Shown piece after piece: positions 7,442 to 15,476 of a stretch of DNA of 64,000 nt (positions are counted from its first letter, which is position 1; each line of letters begins with the position of its first letter). The notes beneath the pieces were generated by a model. That model worked only from the letters and a program-made list of their open reading frames with translations. It was not told the origin of the DNA and did not search any database. Position numbers and translations under genes: made by a program. The DNA is from Maricaulis maris (lineage in GTDB: Bacteria; Pseudomonadota; Alphaproteobacteria; Caulobacterales; Maricaulaceae). Location of the stretch: positions 1 through 64,000 of the forward strand of contig NZ_RBIM01000003.1 of NCBI RefSeq assembly GCF_003634045.1, in the 5' to 3' direction.

Positions 7442-8860
7442 ATGAAGCGTTTCTGCGTATCCAAGCTGCAAACCGGCCGGTTCACCCGCCCTGCCCGGCT
7501 GCTGGCGATCATTGCGGTTTTCATGGCGGGTACCGCCGGTGCACGAGCCCAGAACGACGCATCAACCGATTTCCAGTTTGACCTTTCCGGCGAAACCCGT
7601 GCCCGTTATGAGAGCCTCGACGGGCAATTTCGCGCCGGTCGCGCCGGTTCCGACCAAGCCCTCTTCCTGCGCACACTCCTGCACGCCCGCCTGACGACCC
7701 CGGTCGCGCGCTTCGGCATCGAGCTGCAGGACAGTCGTGCCTATTTCGACGATAGCGGCACACCCCTCAGCACCGGGACCGTCAATCCGCTCGACATCTT
7801 GCAGGCCTATGTCCGCGTCGAGACACCGTCCGTCTTTGGTGACGGGTCCGACGCCCACCTCACCCTGGGTCGGCAGACCGTCAGCATCGGTTCGAAACGC
7901 CAGATCGAGCGGATCAGCTATGCCAATGTCATCAAGAGCCACACCGGCGCCTATTATACGGCGACCAGCGCGCGCGGCGACCGTTTCCACGCGCTGATGC
8001 TCGCCCCGGTGGCGCGGCACCCGGGCGACCGCGTCGCGATCGGTGACAATCAGATGTCCGGCGATGAAGAAGAATGGAACCGCACCATCTGGGCCGTCCA
8101 CTACCAGCGCCCCGACCTGATTCCGGATTTCTGGCCCGGCCTGTCCGGCGACCTGTTCGTCTACGGTTTGGAGGAGCGTGACACCGACGCCAGGCCGACA
8201 CCGAACCGCCATTACGTCACGCCGGGCTTTCGCCTGCATCGCGCTCCGGCGACCGGCCGGCTCGATCTCGATCTTGAAGCAGCCTGGCGGTTCGGGCGTC
8301 GTCGCGCCAGCAGCGCTGCCACCGACACCACCAATCTGGATGTCAGTGCCGGCATGCTTTTCGCGGCGCTTGGCTACACATTCGAGCATGCTTGGAAGCC
8401 GCGCATGGCGCTGGAATATTATTGGGCCAGCGGCGATGAGGACCCGAATGACGGGCGCTTCGATCAGTATGAACGCCTGTTCGGTTCCCGCCGCACCGAT
8501 CTCAACAATACAAGCCTGCATGGCCCCCTCACCCCGGCCAATCTCAACGCGCCGGGTATCCGCCTCGAAGTCGCACCGGCCCCGGACTGGGACGGACGTC
8601 TCGCCTGGTCGGCCGCCTCACTCGACAGCAATACCGACCGCTGGGTCATTGCCAATCTGCGCGACGAAACTGGCCAATCCGGCAGCTTTGTCGGCCACAC
8701 GCTGGACGGTCGCGTCCGCTATCACGGCCTCGCCGAAGGTCTGGAACTGGAAGTCGGCGCCTCCCTCCTCCTGCCCGGCGAGTTCGCCGACAACGCACCG
8801 GGAAGCCCCGCCCCCGACCGGACATTATTCGGCTACGCCCAAGCGACCTTCGCGTTCTGA
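7442..8860 (+). CDS. Alginate-export-type outer membrane porin
   Basis: A 472-residue outer-membrane beta-barrel. The signal peptide spans about residues 1-37 (ending GARAQ). The rest consists of alternating amphipathic strands with the alginate_exp-family features: FDLSGETRARYESLDGQFR near the N terminus, ELQDSRAYFDDSGTPL, AYVRVETP, LTLGRQTVSIGSKR and RISYANVIKSH. It ends in the outer-membrane signature aromatic FAF. Members export or import charged polysaccharides or small organic solutes; the substrate cannot be deduced. GGGAAGAG precedes the ATG. It stands alone, divergent from the ArsR gene whose operator may reach its promoter. Confidence 0.83.
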   Translation: MKRFCVSKLQTGRFTRPARLLAIIAVFMAGTAGARAQNDASTDFQFDLSGETRARYESLDGQFRAGRAGSDQALFLRTLLHARLTTPVARFGIELQDSRAYFDDSGTPLSTGTVNPLDILQAYVRVETPSVFGDGSDAHLTLGRQTVSIGSKRQIERISYANVIKSHTGAYYTATSARGDRFHALMLAPVARHPGDRVAIGDNQMSGDEEEWNRTIWAVHYQRPDLIPDFWPGLSGDLFVYGLEERDTDARPTPNRHYVTPGFRLHRAPATGRLDLDLEAAWRFGRRRASSAATDTTNLDVSAGMLFAALGYTFEHAWKPRMALEYYWASGDEDPNDGRFDQYERLFGSRRTDLNNTSLHGPLTPANLNAPGIRLEVAPAPDWDGRLAWSAASLDSNTDRWVIANLRDETGQSGSFVGHTLDGRVRYHGLAEGLELEVGASLLLPGEFADNAPGSPAPDRTLFGYAQATFAF

Positions 8861-8885
8861 GATAGGCCAAGGCCGAACGAGGCGG

Positions 8886-8977
8886 CATTCCCTCGCTCCG
8901 CTCGCGCCCCCTTCGACCTCTGCTTCGCTGCGCGAAGCTGAGCCCACTTCCCCCGAAAGCGGGGGCAGAAAGACACA
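8886..8977 (+). repeat. Intergenic repeat family C, copy 1
   Basis: Two conserved blocks, CTCGCTCCGCTCG followed by CCCCCTTCG, and CCACTTCCCC followed by a GCGGGGGCAGAAAGA block, recur in the same order at 53876-53952. The second block folds as a CCCC/GGGG hairpin. No coding potential is apparent. Confidence 0.6.
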
Positions 8978-9002
8978 GTTTATCCGCGCCCTGCACCACT
9001 TT

Positions 9003-9146
9003 CCTTCTCCTTGGGGAGAAGGTGCGCGTAGCGCGGATGAGGGGGAGTCCTCCCGCGATCACCGGGATTTACCCCTCACCCTGCCCCTCTCCCAAGGGAG
9101 AGGGAAAGCGCCCCCCGCAAAAAATACAGCATACTTATCCTCCCCC
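9003..9146 (+). repeat. Dispersed palindromic repeat, copy A
   Basis: Two hairpins, CCTTCTCC/GGAGAAGG and CCCTCTCCC/GGGAGAGGG, flank a conserved stretch GCGGATGAGGGGGA and CCGGGATTTACCCCTCACC. The whole block of about 140 bp recurs in inverted orientation at 39179-39336. It looks like a non-autonomous intergenic repeat of the REP/BIME kind. Confidence 0.78.
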
Positions 9147-9479
9147 TCCACAGCAGGCGATAATGCCCTTGGTTTTCGAGACGGGAGGCGCGAGCTCAGT
9201 CACTTGTGCCCGGAAACGTGCGGAGCCTGTCCGCGCGTTGGATGTGACAGTCCGAAGCTCCGGCAGGGCGTGCGACCAGGTCGCGGGGCACTAAACGACC
9301 GACCCCATCTACCTGACGCATTGGAATCGGGGTGGAGACACCCGGGAAAACTCCGCGAACGGGATGTCGGCGATGTCACGTTATAAAATCAACCGGTTAT
9401 CGGCATTGGCCGACATCCCGTTCCCTCCCATCCAAAACGCCAGGCGATCCCGCTGTGGCGATCCTGGCGCTTGTGGGAT
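9147..9479. other. Non-coding stretch with dyad symmetries
   Basis: No supported gene. The outer pairing GTGCCC (9217 region) with GGGCAC (9286 region) and the hairpin GGGTG-GAGA-CACCC (about 9330) suggest secondary structure. It also contains the 15-bp inverted repeat described at 9357-9423 and a CGCCAGG/CCTGGCG hairpin near 9437-9462. A structured RNA is possible but I match it to no known class. Confidence 0.35.
9357..9423. repeat. 15-bp perfect inverted repeat
   Basis: GAACGGGATGTCGGC at 9357-9371 is repeated as its exact complement GCCGACATCCCGTTC at 9409-9423, around a 37-bp AT-richer centre. It lies downstream of the minus-strand secreted-protein gene, beyond its terminator. No gene spans it. 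It could be a protein-binding dyad or a hairpin RNA. Confidence 0.7.
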
Positions 9480-9513
9480 GAAAAAATGCCCCGACCTGAA
9501 ATAGGCCGGGGCA
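9480..9513 (-). terminator. Terminator of the Gly/Pro/Cys-rich protein gene
   Basis: On the minus strand an 11-bp stem (TGCCCCGGCCT with AGGTCGGGGCA, one G-U pair) with a 5-base loop is followed by a run of T residues, about 30 bases after the stop codon at 9545. Confidence 0.85.
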
Positions 9514-9544
9514 GTCAGTGGATGATGATTTCAACGCGTCGGGC

Positions 9545-10447
9545 TCAGCGATAGCCGCCGACGCCACCGTCCAGCATGAGGGTCATGGAGACGGTCTGGC
9601 GACGTTCGCGTTCAACCTCGCGGCGGACGCGCTCGGTATAGTGTTCCTCACGGCGCATGAAGATCATTTTCACGCCGGGGCCATGCATGCGAAGAAGCGA
9701 ACGCTCATTGCAGTTACGGCGCGGGATCTGGGTCTCGCAACGCAGATTGCCGCCGGCCGAATGGCGCAGGGCCTCGCCCTTGCGGCACATGATGGTCGGG
9801 GCCTCGTCCCAGTCATAGACACCGTCGATGACCCAGCCGATCGTGGTCTGCATCGCCGTGCCGGCCATGCAGCGGAAGATTTCACCGTCGAAAGTGGTGC
9901 CGACACGATCCTCGGCATCGACGCGGGATGCGGGATGCGGCGTGCCGTTATCGTCGACGCAGACAGCGCGCACGACGCGCCATTCCTCGACCCAGCGGGT
10001 CCGCTCTTCCTCGTAATACTCGTACTCGGACTCTTCCTCGACGCCTACCACATTGAGGCCGGTGATCGCGGTCGCCGCGGGCGCGGTCGTCATCGGCGTG
10101 TAGGAGCCACCACCGATGAAGGTCACCGCACCGGCGCCGGCCCCGGCGCTCGCGCCGGCATTGGCGTTGGCCGAGGCGTTGACATTGACATTGGTGTTCA
10201 CATTGACCCGGGTCGAGACATTCACGCCGACATTGATATTGCCGCCATGGATATTGATGTTCGGGACATTGACCGTGTGGCCACCGCCATGCGTGCAGCA
10301 GGATGGCGGTGGGGGCGGCGGCGTACAGCATGGGCCGCCACCACCTCCTCCGCCGCCGCCACCTCCACCAGCCGAAGCCGGGGCGGCAAACAGGGCGAAC
10401 GCAGCGGTCGCTGGGATCAGAAAAGCGTGCCGGGCTGAAACGCGCAT
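9545..10447 (-). CDS. Secreted low-complexity protein, Gly/Pro/Cys/Asn-rich
   Basis: A 300-residue protein that I do not recognise as a family. A signal peptide (residues 1-26, ending APASA) is followed by a run of 12 Gly, then PCCTPPPPPPSCCTHGGG, then an Asn/Val/Ile alternating tract (VPNINIHGGNINVGVNV and further) that grades into Ala/Gly repeats. The C-terminal 170 residues are a different, globular-looking domain with six Cys, an acidic EEESEYEYYEEER segment and a charged C-terminal helix. The alternating Asn/Val tract resembles amyloid or beta-solenoid strands. Start 10447 is set by AAGGAG upstream and by the signal peptide. It is a single-gene unit with its own terminator. Confidence 0.72.
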   Translation of the reverse strand: MRVSARHAFLIPATAAFALFAAPASAGGGGGGGGGGGGPCCTPPPPPPSCCTHGGGHTVNVPNINIHGGNINVGVNVSTRVNVNTNVNVNASANANAGASAGAGAGAVTFIGGGSYTPMTTAPAATAITGLNVVGVEEESEYEYYEEERTRWVEEWRVVRAVCVDDNGTPHPASRVDAEDRVGTTFDGEIFRCMAGTAMQTTIGWVIDGVYDWDEAPTIMCRKGEALRHSAGGNLRCETQIPRRNCNERSLLRMHGPGVKMIFMRREEHYTERVRREVERERRQTVSMTLMLDGGVGGYR

Positions 10448-10653
10448 GGTTGTGCTCCTTACGTATTGCCCCTGTCCTTGCAAGGGCAGGGCCATGTTGA
10501 CGTCCCGCCCGGCAACACCGGTTTCGCCCGGTTGATGAGTGCCGCGCACGACCATTCCCGCGTGAGGCGTATGGCCCCGTTCTTGAAGCGGGACAGGCGT
10601 GAACAACGGCCAGTGTGCCGCGGTCAGCCGAAATGAAACGAGTGGAGACGTCC

Positions 10654-11214
10654 ATGCGCCATGCGCAATCGAAAGCCCTGCATGCCTATTGGCAGACCCG
10701 ACGCCAGGGCGGCGCCGCGCCGCATCGTGCCGATATCGAACCGCAGGACATCGCGCGGCTGCTCGGTCATGTCTTCATTCTGTGGCGTGCCGATCCGCAA
10801 CACCATATTTTCCGCCTTGCCGGCACCCATTTGTGCGACCTCTATCAGCGTGAATTCCGCGACCAGAACTTTCTGTCACTGTGGCGCGGTCATGACCGCA
10901 CCCATGTCCAGGCGGTGCTGGAAGCCTCGATCACCGGCTGCGCGCCGGCCTCACTGATCGCCCGTGCCTCCAGTCTCGACATGCACCAGCTGCCGGTGGA
11001 GATATCCTTCCTGCCGCTACGTGGCCCGTCTGGCACGATCGACCGCACACTCGGCCTGTTCCAGCCGCTCGATACGACCGACGCCTTCAAGGGGCGCCCG
11101 GTGGTCCGGACCAGCCTGCGGGAAATCCACCCGCCGGCCATTCCGGGGCATATTTTTCCCGGACTGGCTGTCGACAACGGGGCACGGATGCAAAAGGTCG
11201 CAAACGATCAGTGA
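10654..11214 (+). CDS. PAS-domain protein (PAS_5 type)
   Basis: A 186-residue protein dominated by one PAS_5 domain (about residues 20-160), the stand-alone form common in Caulobacterales and relatives. Recognisable segments are LLGHVFILWRAD, HIFRLAGTHLCDLYQREFRD and VEISFLPLRGPSG. No kinase, GGDEF or DNA-binding output domain is attached, so it is a sensor or scaffold whose partner is unknown. ATG 10654 is preferred over in-frame ATGs at 10615 and 10633 because GTGGAG lies just upstream of it. The next gene, encoding a PilZ protein, starts 59 bp later in the same direction and may be co-regulated. Confidence 0.78.
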   Translation: MRHAQSKALHAYWQTRRQGGAAPHRADIEPQDIARLLGHVFILWRADPQHHIFRLAGTHLCDLYQREFRDQNFLSLWRGHDRTHVQAVLEASITGCAPASLIARASSLDMHQLPVEISFLPLRGPSGTIDRTLGLFQPLDTTDAFKGRPVVRTSLREIHPPAIPGHIFPGLAVDNGARMQKVANDQ

Positions 11215-11273
11215 TCGCAAAACCTTTTTAACGCCTTTGCGCCTAGGGTGACGGCTCGCAGGAGGTCATTGCG

Positions 11274-11897
11274 ATGCATGACGAACCCGGCCGGCTCGAC
11301 CGACGCAAAATCAAGATCGCCGCTCGCGGTGCCCAGGAGCGTCGTCGTCACGCCCGGGTCCCGCTGCAGCTGCATGGCCGTTTCTGGTCAGAAGCCAATG
11401 GCGAACACGCCTGCCGCCTGATCGACATCTCGCCCGGCGGCGCGCGCATCGTTGCCCGCCTGCGCATGCCCCCAGAAACACGGATCGTCCTGATGATCGC
11501 CTCGATCGGTCGCATCGAAGGCGAGATCGTTCGCCAGGACGGCGAAGAAATTTCAATCCGATTCAACGCCCCGCTGCGCAAGCGCGACAAGCTCGCCGAC
11601 GCCATCACCTGGCGTTTCAACAAGGACCGCCTGGGCCTGGACGAAGACCGTACCGCACCGCGCAAGCCCGGACGTGGTCGCGCCAAGATCTTGTTGGCGG
11701 ACGGGGTGATCATCCAGGCCAATGTGGTCGACGTCTCGGTCACCGGCGCAGCGTTCGAGTGCCTTGAGCGTCCGCGCGTTGGCGAAACCCTGCGTGTCGG
11801 TGAGATGTCAGGACGTGTGGCCCGCATTCTGGACAATGGGTTCGCGGTCGTGTTCGATCCGCCTGAGGCCGCAGCATCGGGCCACGAAGCAGCTTAA
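11274..11897 (+). CDS. Tandem PilZ-domain protein
   Basis: A 207-residue protein with two PilZ-like domains. The first (about residues 20-105) has the c-di-GMP binding pattern: an Arg-rich RRRHARVPL entry and DISPGGARI. The second (about residues 128-200) keeps the fold (AKILLADG, VDVSVTGAAFE) but lacks the RxxxR element, so it is probably degenerate. It is likely a c-di-GMP effector affecting motility or adhesion, which fits a holdfast-forming cell, but no target is visible. GGAGG lies a few bases before the ATG. Confidence 0.82.
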   Translation: MHDEPGRLDRRKIKIAARGAQERRRHARVPLQLHGRFWSEANGEHACRLIDISPGGARIVARLRMPPETRIVLMIASIGRIEGEIVRQDGEEISIRFNAPLRKRDKLADAITWRFNKDRLGLDEDRTAPRKPGRGRAKILLADGVIIQANVVDVSVTGAAFECLERPRVGETLRVGEMSGRVARILDNGFAVVFDPPEAAASGHEAA

Positions 11898-12012
11898 ACG
11901 AGTCGCAGATCGATATTTTCTTCGCCTTTCCGGGGATTTCCTCAAATGCGGCCCGATTCTTGCCGTATCCGGGTGATAGGCGGTACGTAACAAAGTGCAA
12001 AAGAGATCCGAA

Positions 12013-12537
12013 ATGCCTCGCGATGACGGAATCGCAATGTCCTGGTTTGTGAAAGTCGAGGGTCGTGTCTACGGCCCCTATACCCCCCAGCAAATGCGCG
12101 CCTTCGTCGGTGAAGGGCGGATTGCGGCGCATTCCCAGGTCTGCCCCGAACGTGACGGCCTGTGGCAACAGGCGTCAGATATCGATGATTTCCGCGAATG
12201 GCTCGGCGAATCAAAGACGTCTCCGGAACCGGAGAAACGCGTGACACCGGGCGCCCGGCCCGCCAATTTCGTCGTCATTGCCGAAATCCAGTCCGAGAAT
12301 GGCGCTGAGTTCCGCAACGCGCTGAAAGCCTATGGCGATATCGAATCGATCACCGGCAATGTCTGGCTGCTGCGCGGCCCGACGACGTCAGCGGTGCTGC
12401 GCAATGAGCTGAGTCACATTTTGGGACGCGAAGACAAGCTTCTGGTGATCGACGCTTCGCATGATCGCGCCGCCTGGTTCAATCTGGGACGCGATGCCGA
12501 CCAGAATATCCGCGAACTGTGGAGCCGCGCCCACTAG
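12013..12537 (+). CDS. GYF_2 domain protein
   Basis: A 174-residue protein with an N-terminal GYF_2 (DUF4339) domain at about residues 9-60: WFVKVEGRVYGPYTPQQM and LWQQASD. GYF_2 domains probably bind peptides. The C-terminal half (about residues 85-174) is an alpha/beta segment, FVVIAEIQSENGAEFRNAL and KLLVIDASHDRAAWFNLG, without a family I can name. The start is uncertain: ATG 12013 has AAGAGA upstream, while ATG 12037 is closer to the domain. It ends just before the convergent gamma-carbonic-anhydrase gene. Confidence 0.75.
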   Translation: MPRDDGIAMSWFVKVEGRVYGPYTPQQMRAFVGEGRIAAHSQVCPERDGLWQQASDIDDFREWLGESKTSPEPEKRVTPGARPANFVVIAEIQSENGAEFRNALKAYGDIESITGNVWLLRGPTTSAVLRNELSHILGREDKLLVIDASHDRAAWFNLGRDADQNIRELWSRAH

Positions 12538-12561
12538 GGCGCCAATCCACTTCGCGAGAGA

Positions 12562-13092
12562 TCAATCAATCCGGCGCAGTTGCGTTTTGTGCTTTTTCCA
12601 GTTGGCGACGTAGTGGTCGGCCGAGGCTGCAAGCAGTTCGGCCATTTCCGGCCCCAGCGTCTTCATGACACGGCCGGGCGAACCGACTACCAGTGAATTG
12701 TCCGGAATTTCCTTGCCCTCGGTGATCAGCGCGTGGGCGCCGATAATGCAATTCTTCCCGACCTTTGCACCGTTGAGGATGGTCGAGCCAATCCCGATCA
12801 GACAGCCATCACCAATGGTGCAACCATGCAGCATGGCCTGGTGACCGATCGTGACTCCCTTGCCGATGGTCAGCGGTATGCCCTCATCGGTATGCAAGAC
12901 TGCGCCGTCCTGGACATTGGAATTCTCACCGAGCGTGATCGGATCATTGTCGCCGCGGATAACGGCGCCATACCAGACACTCGCGCCCGGCTTGAGGACC
13001 ACCCGCCCCATCACCTGTGCGCTTTCGGCGACCCAGTAACTGTCCACATCCGGCAAGGTCGGGCTCGAATCGCCCAATGCATAGATCGCCAT
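12562..13092 (-). CDS. Gamma-carbonic-anhydrase family protein
   Basis: A 176-residue left-handed beta-helix protein of the YrdA/gamma-CA type. Hexapeptide repeats run through most of the length ([60 protein letters not shown]). Three His residues, in VLHTD, IGHQA and MLHGC, are at the positions that bind zinc or iron across the trimer interface. Whether it has carbonic anhydrase activity cannot be told from sequence. It is a single gene, convergent with the GYF_2 gene. Confidence 0.9.
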   Translation of the reverse strand: MAIYALGDSSPTLPDVDSYWVAESAQVMGRVVLKPGASVWYGAVIRGDNDPITLGENSNVQDGAVLHTDEGIPLTIGKGVTIGHQAMLHGCTIGDGCLIGIGSTILNGAKVGKNCIIGAHALITEGKEIPDNSLVVGSPGRVMKTLGPEMAELLAASADHYVANWKKHKTQLRRID

Positions 13093-13156
13093 TTCCGTCT
13101 CCCAATTTCTTTTGCGTGAAATATTCGCGACACGCTCGTTCAGAACTTCTTCACCG

Positions 13157-13177
13157 GGTTACACTGACACTGTAACC
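13157..13177. promoter_or_regulatory. Short dyad upstream of phoH
   Basis: GGTTACA-CTGACAC-TGTAACC is a perfect 7-bp inverted repeat with a 7-base centre, in the gap between the gamma-CA gene and phoH. It has the size of a dimer operator. No regulator gene is adjacent. Confidence 0.4.
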
Positions 13178-13345
13178 GCGATTCGAGACCAGCCCATTCG
13201 GTCCTGCATCGTTGTCGGCAACTCCAAGGGAGGCACCGGGTAGACGGTATGACCAGTCTGCGACCCAGCCCGCCAGGATCGTCCGGATCATCCGGATCCC
13301 TGCCCTTCGAGTCCTTCGAATCATTTCCGTTGCAAAGTGTCTTCG

Positions 13346-13373
13346 CCCCTCGCCTTCCGGCCGAGGGGTTTTT
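13346..13373 (+). terminator. Terminator-like hairpin just before phoH
   Basis: CCCCTCG pairs with CGAGGGG around a 9-base loop and is followed by five T residues. It ends about 20 bp before the phoH ATG. It therefore either ends a short upstream transcript from the 13100-13345 gap or acts as an attenuator in the phoH leader. Confidence 0.65.
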
Positions 13374-13393
13374 CATGTGTGGAGGTTCCAGCC

Positions 13394-14155
13394 ATGGGTA
13401 AGCGTATCGTCAAGCGTCGCCAACGCGCCGAGTTCAATACATCGCATTACGAAACCGAGGAGACGAAGGTCCGCGCCCTCTTCCCCGGCACCAATTGGTC
13501 TCCGGACGCCAAGGATCCGATGCGGGACCAGCGCTTCATCAAGAATGTCAAACCCCGCTCGGACGGGCAGGCGACGCTGATGAAATCAATCGACGATCAC
13601 AATCTCGTCCTCGCCCTCGGACCCGCCGGTACCGGCAAGACCTTTCTCGCCGTCGCCAAGGGCGTCGAAGCCCTAGAAGCCGGGTCGGTCAGCCGCATCG
13701 TCTTGTCCCGTCCCGCGGTCGAAGCCGGCGAATCCATCGGCTTCCTGCCCGGCGCCATGGAAGAAAAACTCGCGCCTTATCTGCGACCGCTCTACGACGC
13801 CCTCGCGGACCGTCTCAGCCCGAAAAAACTCAAGGCGATGATGGCCGAAGGCCTGATCGAGATCGCCCCGATCGGATACATGCGCGGCCGGACGCTGAAC
13901 AATGCCTTCGTGGTTGTCGACGAAGCCCAGAACTGTACCTACGGCCAGCTCAAAATGCTGCTGACCCGCTTGGGCTGGAATTCCACCATGGTCGTCACCG
14001 GCGACCCGGCCCAGACCGATCTTCTGCCGGAAATGTCCGGCCTCGCCCAGATCGCCGACAAAATGGAAGAACTCGAAGACATCGCCGTCTGCCGACTGGC
14101 TGCCGAGGATATTGTCCGCCATCCACTGGTGGCGACGATGTTGACCGTGCTCTAG
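13394..14155 (+). CDS. PhoH family ATPase
   Basis: A 253-residue P-loop ATPase of the PhoH family. The N-terminal 55 residues are basic and polar (GKRIVKRRQRAEF). The core has Walker A ALGPAGTGKTFLAVAKGVE, the family segment SRPAVEAGESIGFLPG, Walker B AFVVVDEAQNCTYGQLKMLLTR and the sensor motif VVTGDPAQTDL. It is the short form without a KH domain and is not linked to miaB or ybeY here. The biological role is uncertain; family members have helicase-like RNA activity. The start is fixed by GGAGG eight bases upstream. A terminator-like hairpin lies in its leader. Confidence 0.9.
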   Translation: MGKRIVKRRQRAEFNTSHYETEETKVRALFPGTNWSPDAKDPMRDQRFIKNVKPRSDGQATLMKSIDDHNLVLALGPAGTGKTFLAVAKGVEALEAGSVSRIVLSRPAVEAGESIGFLPGAMEEKLAPYLRPLYDALADRLSPKKLKAMMAEGLIEIAPIGYMRGRTLNNAFVVVDEAQNCTYGQLKMLLTRLGWNSTMVVTGDPAQTDLLPEMSGLAQIADKMEELEDIAVCRLAAEDIVRHPLVATMLTVL

Positions 14156-14174
14156 CCCGGCACGGCCCGGAAAC

Positions 14175-14210
14175 GAAAGCGGCGCGGCCCATGGGTCGCG
14201 CCGTTTCTCG
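14175..14210 (+). terminator. Terminator after phoH
   Basis: CGGCGCG pairs with CGCGCCG around a 10-base loop, flanked by ACGAAAG and TTTCTCGT which extend the stem. It lies about 25 bases after the phoH stop and ends in TTTCT. Confidence 0.6.
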
Positions 14211-14277
14211 TGCGCCCGACATGTCGGCGTCGCACAGCACGTCTACACAGGGCCCAGATCAATCGAGGTGTTTTCTC

Positions 14278-14949
14278 ATGTTTCGCATCACGCTCGCCGC
14301 GCTCCTTGTGCTCTTCACGATTGTCCCAGCCACCACAGCCCAAGGCCTCTACCCGCCGCACGCCCATCCTGACGAATGGGGTTTGGCCATTGTTGATGTC
14401 GAGACGACCGGGCTGGAACCCGGCACGCATGAGATGATCGATATCGGCGCGATCTACACCGATCTTGATGGCCGGGAACTCGGCCGCTTCTTTGTCCGCA
14501 TTCATCCTGACCACCCCGAACGGGCCTCGGCCCTTGTCCGTGGCATGAACGGTTTCGACGAAACCCGCTGGACCGAGTTGGGCGCCCTGAGCGAAGCCGA
14601 CGCGGTTGCGGCCTTCCTCGATTTCCATGACAGCACGCGCGGAGATCGGACCATGCTCTTTACCGCCTACAACGCCTATTTCGACCGCAATTTTCTCGAC
14701 GCACTCCTGCGCCAGCATGGCTCGAGCTTTCGCGAGCATTTCACCTACTTCCTGCTCGACATACCGTCACTGGCTTGGGGAGCGGGCATCCCGGACATGA
14801 TGAATGGCGACGTTGCTGCTGAACTGGGCTTGGAAGCGGAAACCAGTAATCCGCTGGACCATACCGGCCTGTCCGGCGCGGAATGGAATCTCGCCGTGCT
14901 GCACGCCATTCAGGCTCGCTCGCATGAGACCGGCTCAGCCGGGCAATAG
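14278..14949 (+). CDS. Exported DEDDh-type exonuclease-like protein
   Basis: A 223-residue protein with a clear signal peptide (residues 1-21, LLVLFTIVPATTAQG) followed by an RNase T/DnaQ fold. Exo I is intact (IVDVETTGLEPG, Asp and Glu). Exo II is present as AYNAYFDRNFLDALL, with Asn-Ala-x-Phe-Asp. Exo III is altered: the usual H-x4-D reads HTGLSGAEW, keeping the His but lacking the second Asp at the expected spacing. The signal peptide is unusual for this normally cytoplasmic family. It may act on extracellular nucleic acid or be a catalytically altered relative. GAGGTG precedes the start. Confidence 0.75.
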   Translation: MFRITLAALLVLFTIVPATTAQGLYPPHAHPDEWGLAIVDVETTGLEPGTHEMIDIGAIYTDLDGRELGRFFVRIHPDHPERASALVRGMNGFDETRWTELGALSEADAVAAFLDFHDSTRGDRTMLFTAYNAYFDRNFLDALLRQHGSSFREHFTYFLLDIPSLAWGAGIPDMMNGDVAAELGLEAETSNPLDHTGLSGAEWNLAVLHAIQARSHETGSAGQ

Positions 14950-14963
14950 CCTCACGCAACGCT

Positions 14964-15476
14964 TCAGTGCAGCGTCACGGCGCGGACATGATCGGGTTGC
15001 TTGCGGTAGCGCACCAATATCCGCAAGGTCAGCGGGTGCCGTGCTTCCGGGTCGAGCCCGAGCTTGATCATTTCCGCCCGGGCCCGTTCGCGAAGCCGCC
15101 TGGCACGCAGATACTGGATCGCGACAAAACCACCAATCAACAGGTAGGCGAGGTATTCTGCGACGCCGTACCAATCCGGCAGGAAAAGCCATACACACAA
15201 GGCTGCGATCGCGGCTAGGATGATGTCGAGCGGCCAGTTCTCAGACGGGTCAAAAAAGGCCAGGACCGGGAAAATCGAGCGATCAATATCGCCTTCCGGA
15301 TCGATAATCGCCAGAAGCCGCTCGACCTCCGCTGACTGCGTTGCCCAGACCCGATTGAGATGGGTCATTTCGGTATAGGGTTCGGCGCCAGCCGGCAGCT
15401 CGCGATTGAGGTATAGGCAGGCGCGCATCAACCACTCGCCGTCCTGCAGGCGTCCGGCGCCGGCAAATCCCGTCAT
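14964..15476 (-). CDS. Small membrane protein coupled to the osmoprotectant transporter
   Basis: A 170-residue protein with two adjacent hydrophobic segments in the middle (WPLDIILAAIAALCVWLFL and YLAYLLIGGFVAIQYL), a soluble N-terminal region of about 80 residues and a basic C-terminal tail with RRLRERARAEM. I do not recognise the family. Its ATG at 15476 overlaps the stop of the permease gene in ATGA, so it is the last cistron of the transporter operon. It could be an accessory or regulatory subunit, but that rests on position only. Confidence 0.68.
   Translation of the reverse strand: MTGFAGAGRLQDGEWLMRACLYLNRELPAGAEPYTEMTHLNRVWATQSAEVERLLAIIDPEGDIDRSIFPVLAFFDPSENWPLDIILAAIAALCVWLFLPDWYGVAEYLAYLLIGGFVAIQYLRARRLRERARAEMIKLGLDPEARHPLTLRILVRYRKQPDHVRAVTLH

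Noticed and set aside
9160-9370. Cobalamin or other known riboswitch in the gap after the porin gene
   Set aside because: Conserved boxes of the B12 riboswitch are not present in order, and no plus-strand gene follows within reach.
13248-13400. 50-codon frame overlapping the phoH start as a gene
   Set aside because: GGGAGG lies about 20 bases from its ATG, too far, and the product is Ser/Pro-rich low complexity. Kept only as a possible leader peptide in the findings.
13495-14949. 484-codon plus-strand frame running through phoH into the exonuclease gene
   Set aside because: Its first 260 codons are an Arg-rich out-of-frame reading of phoH. Only the part from ATG 14278 has a signal peptide and nuclease motifs.
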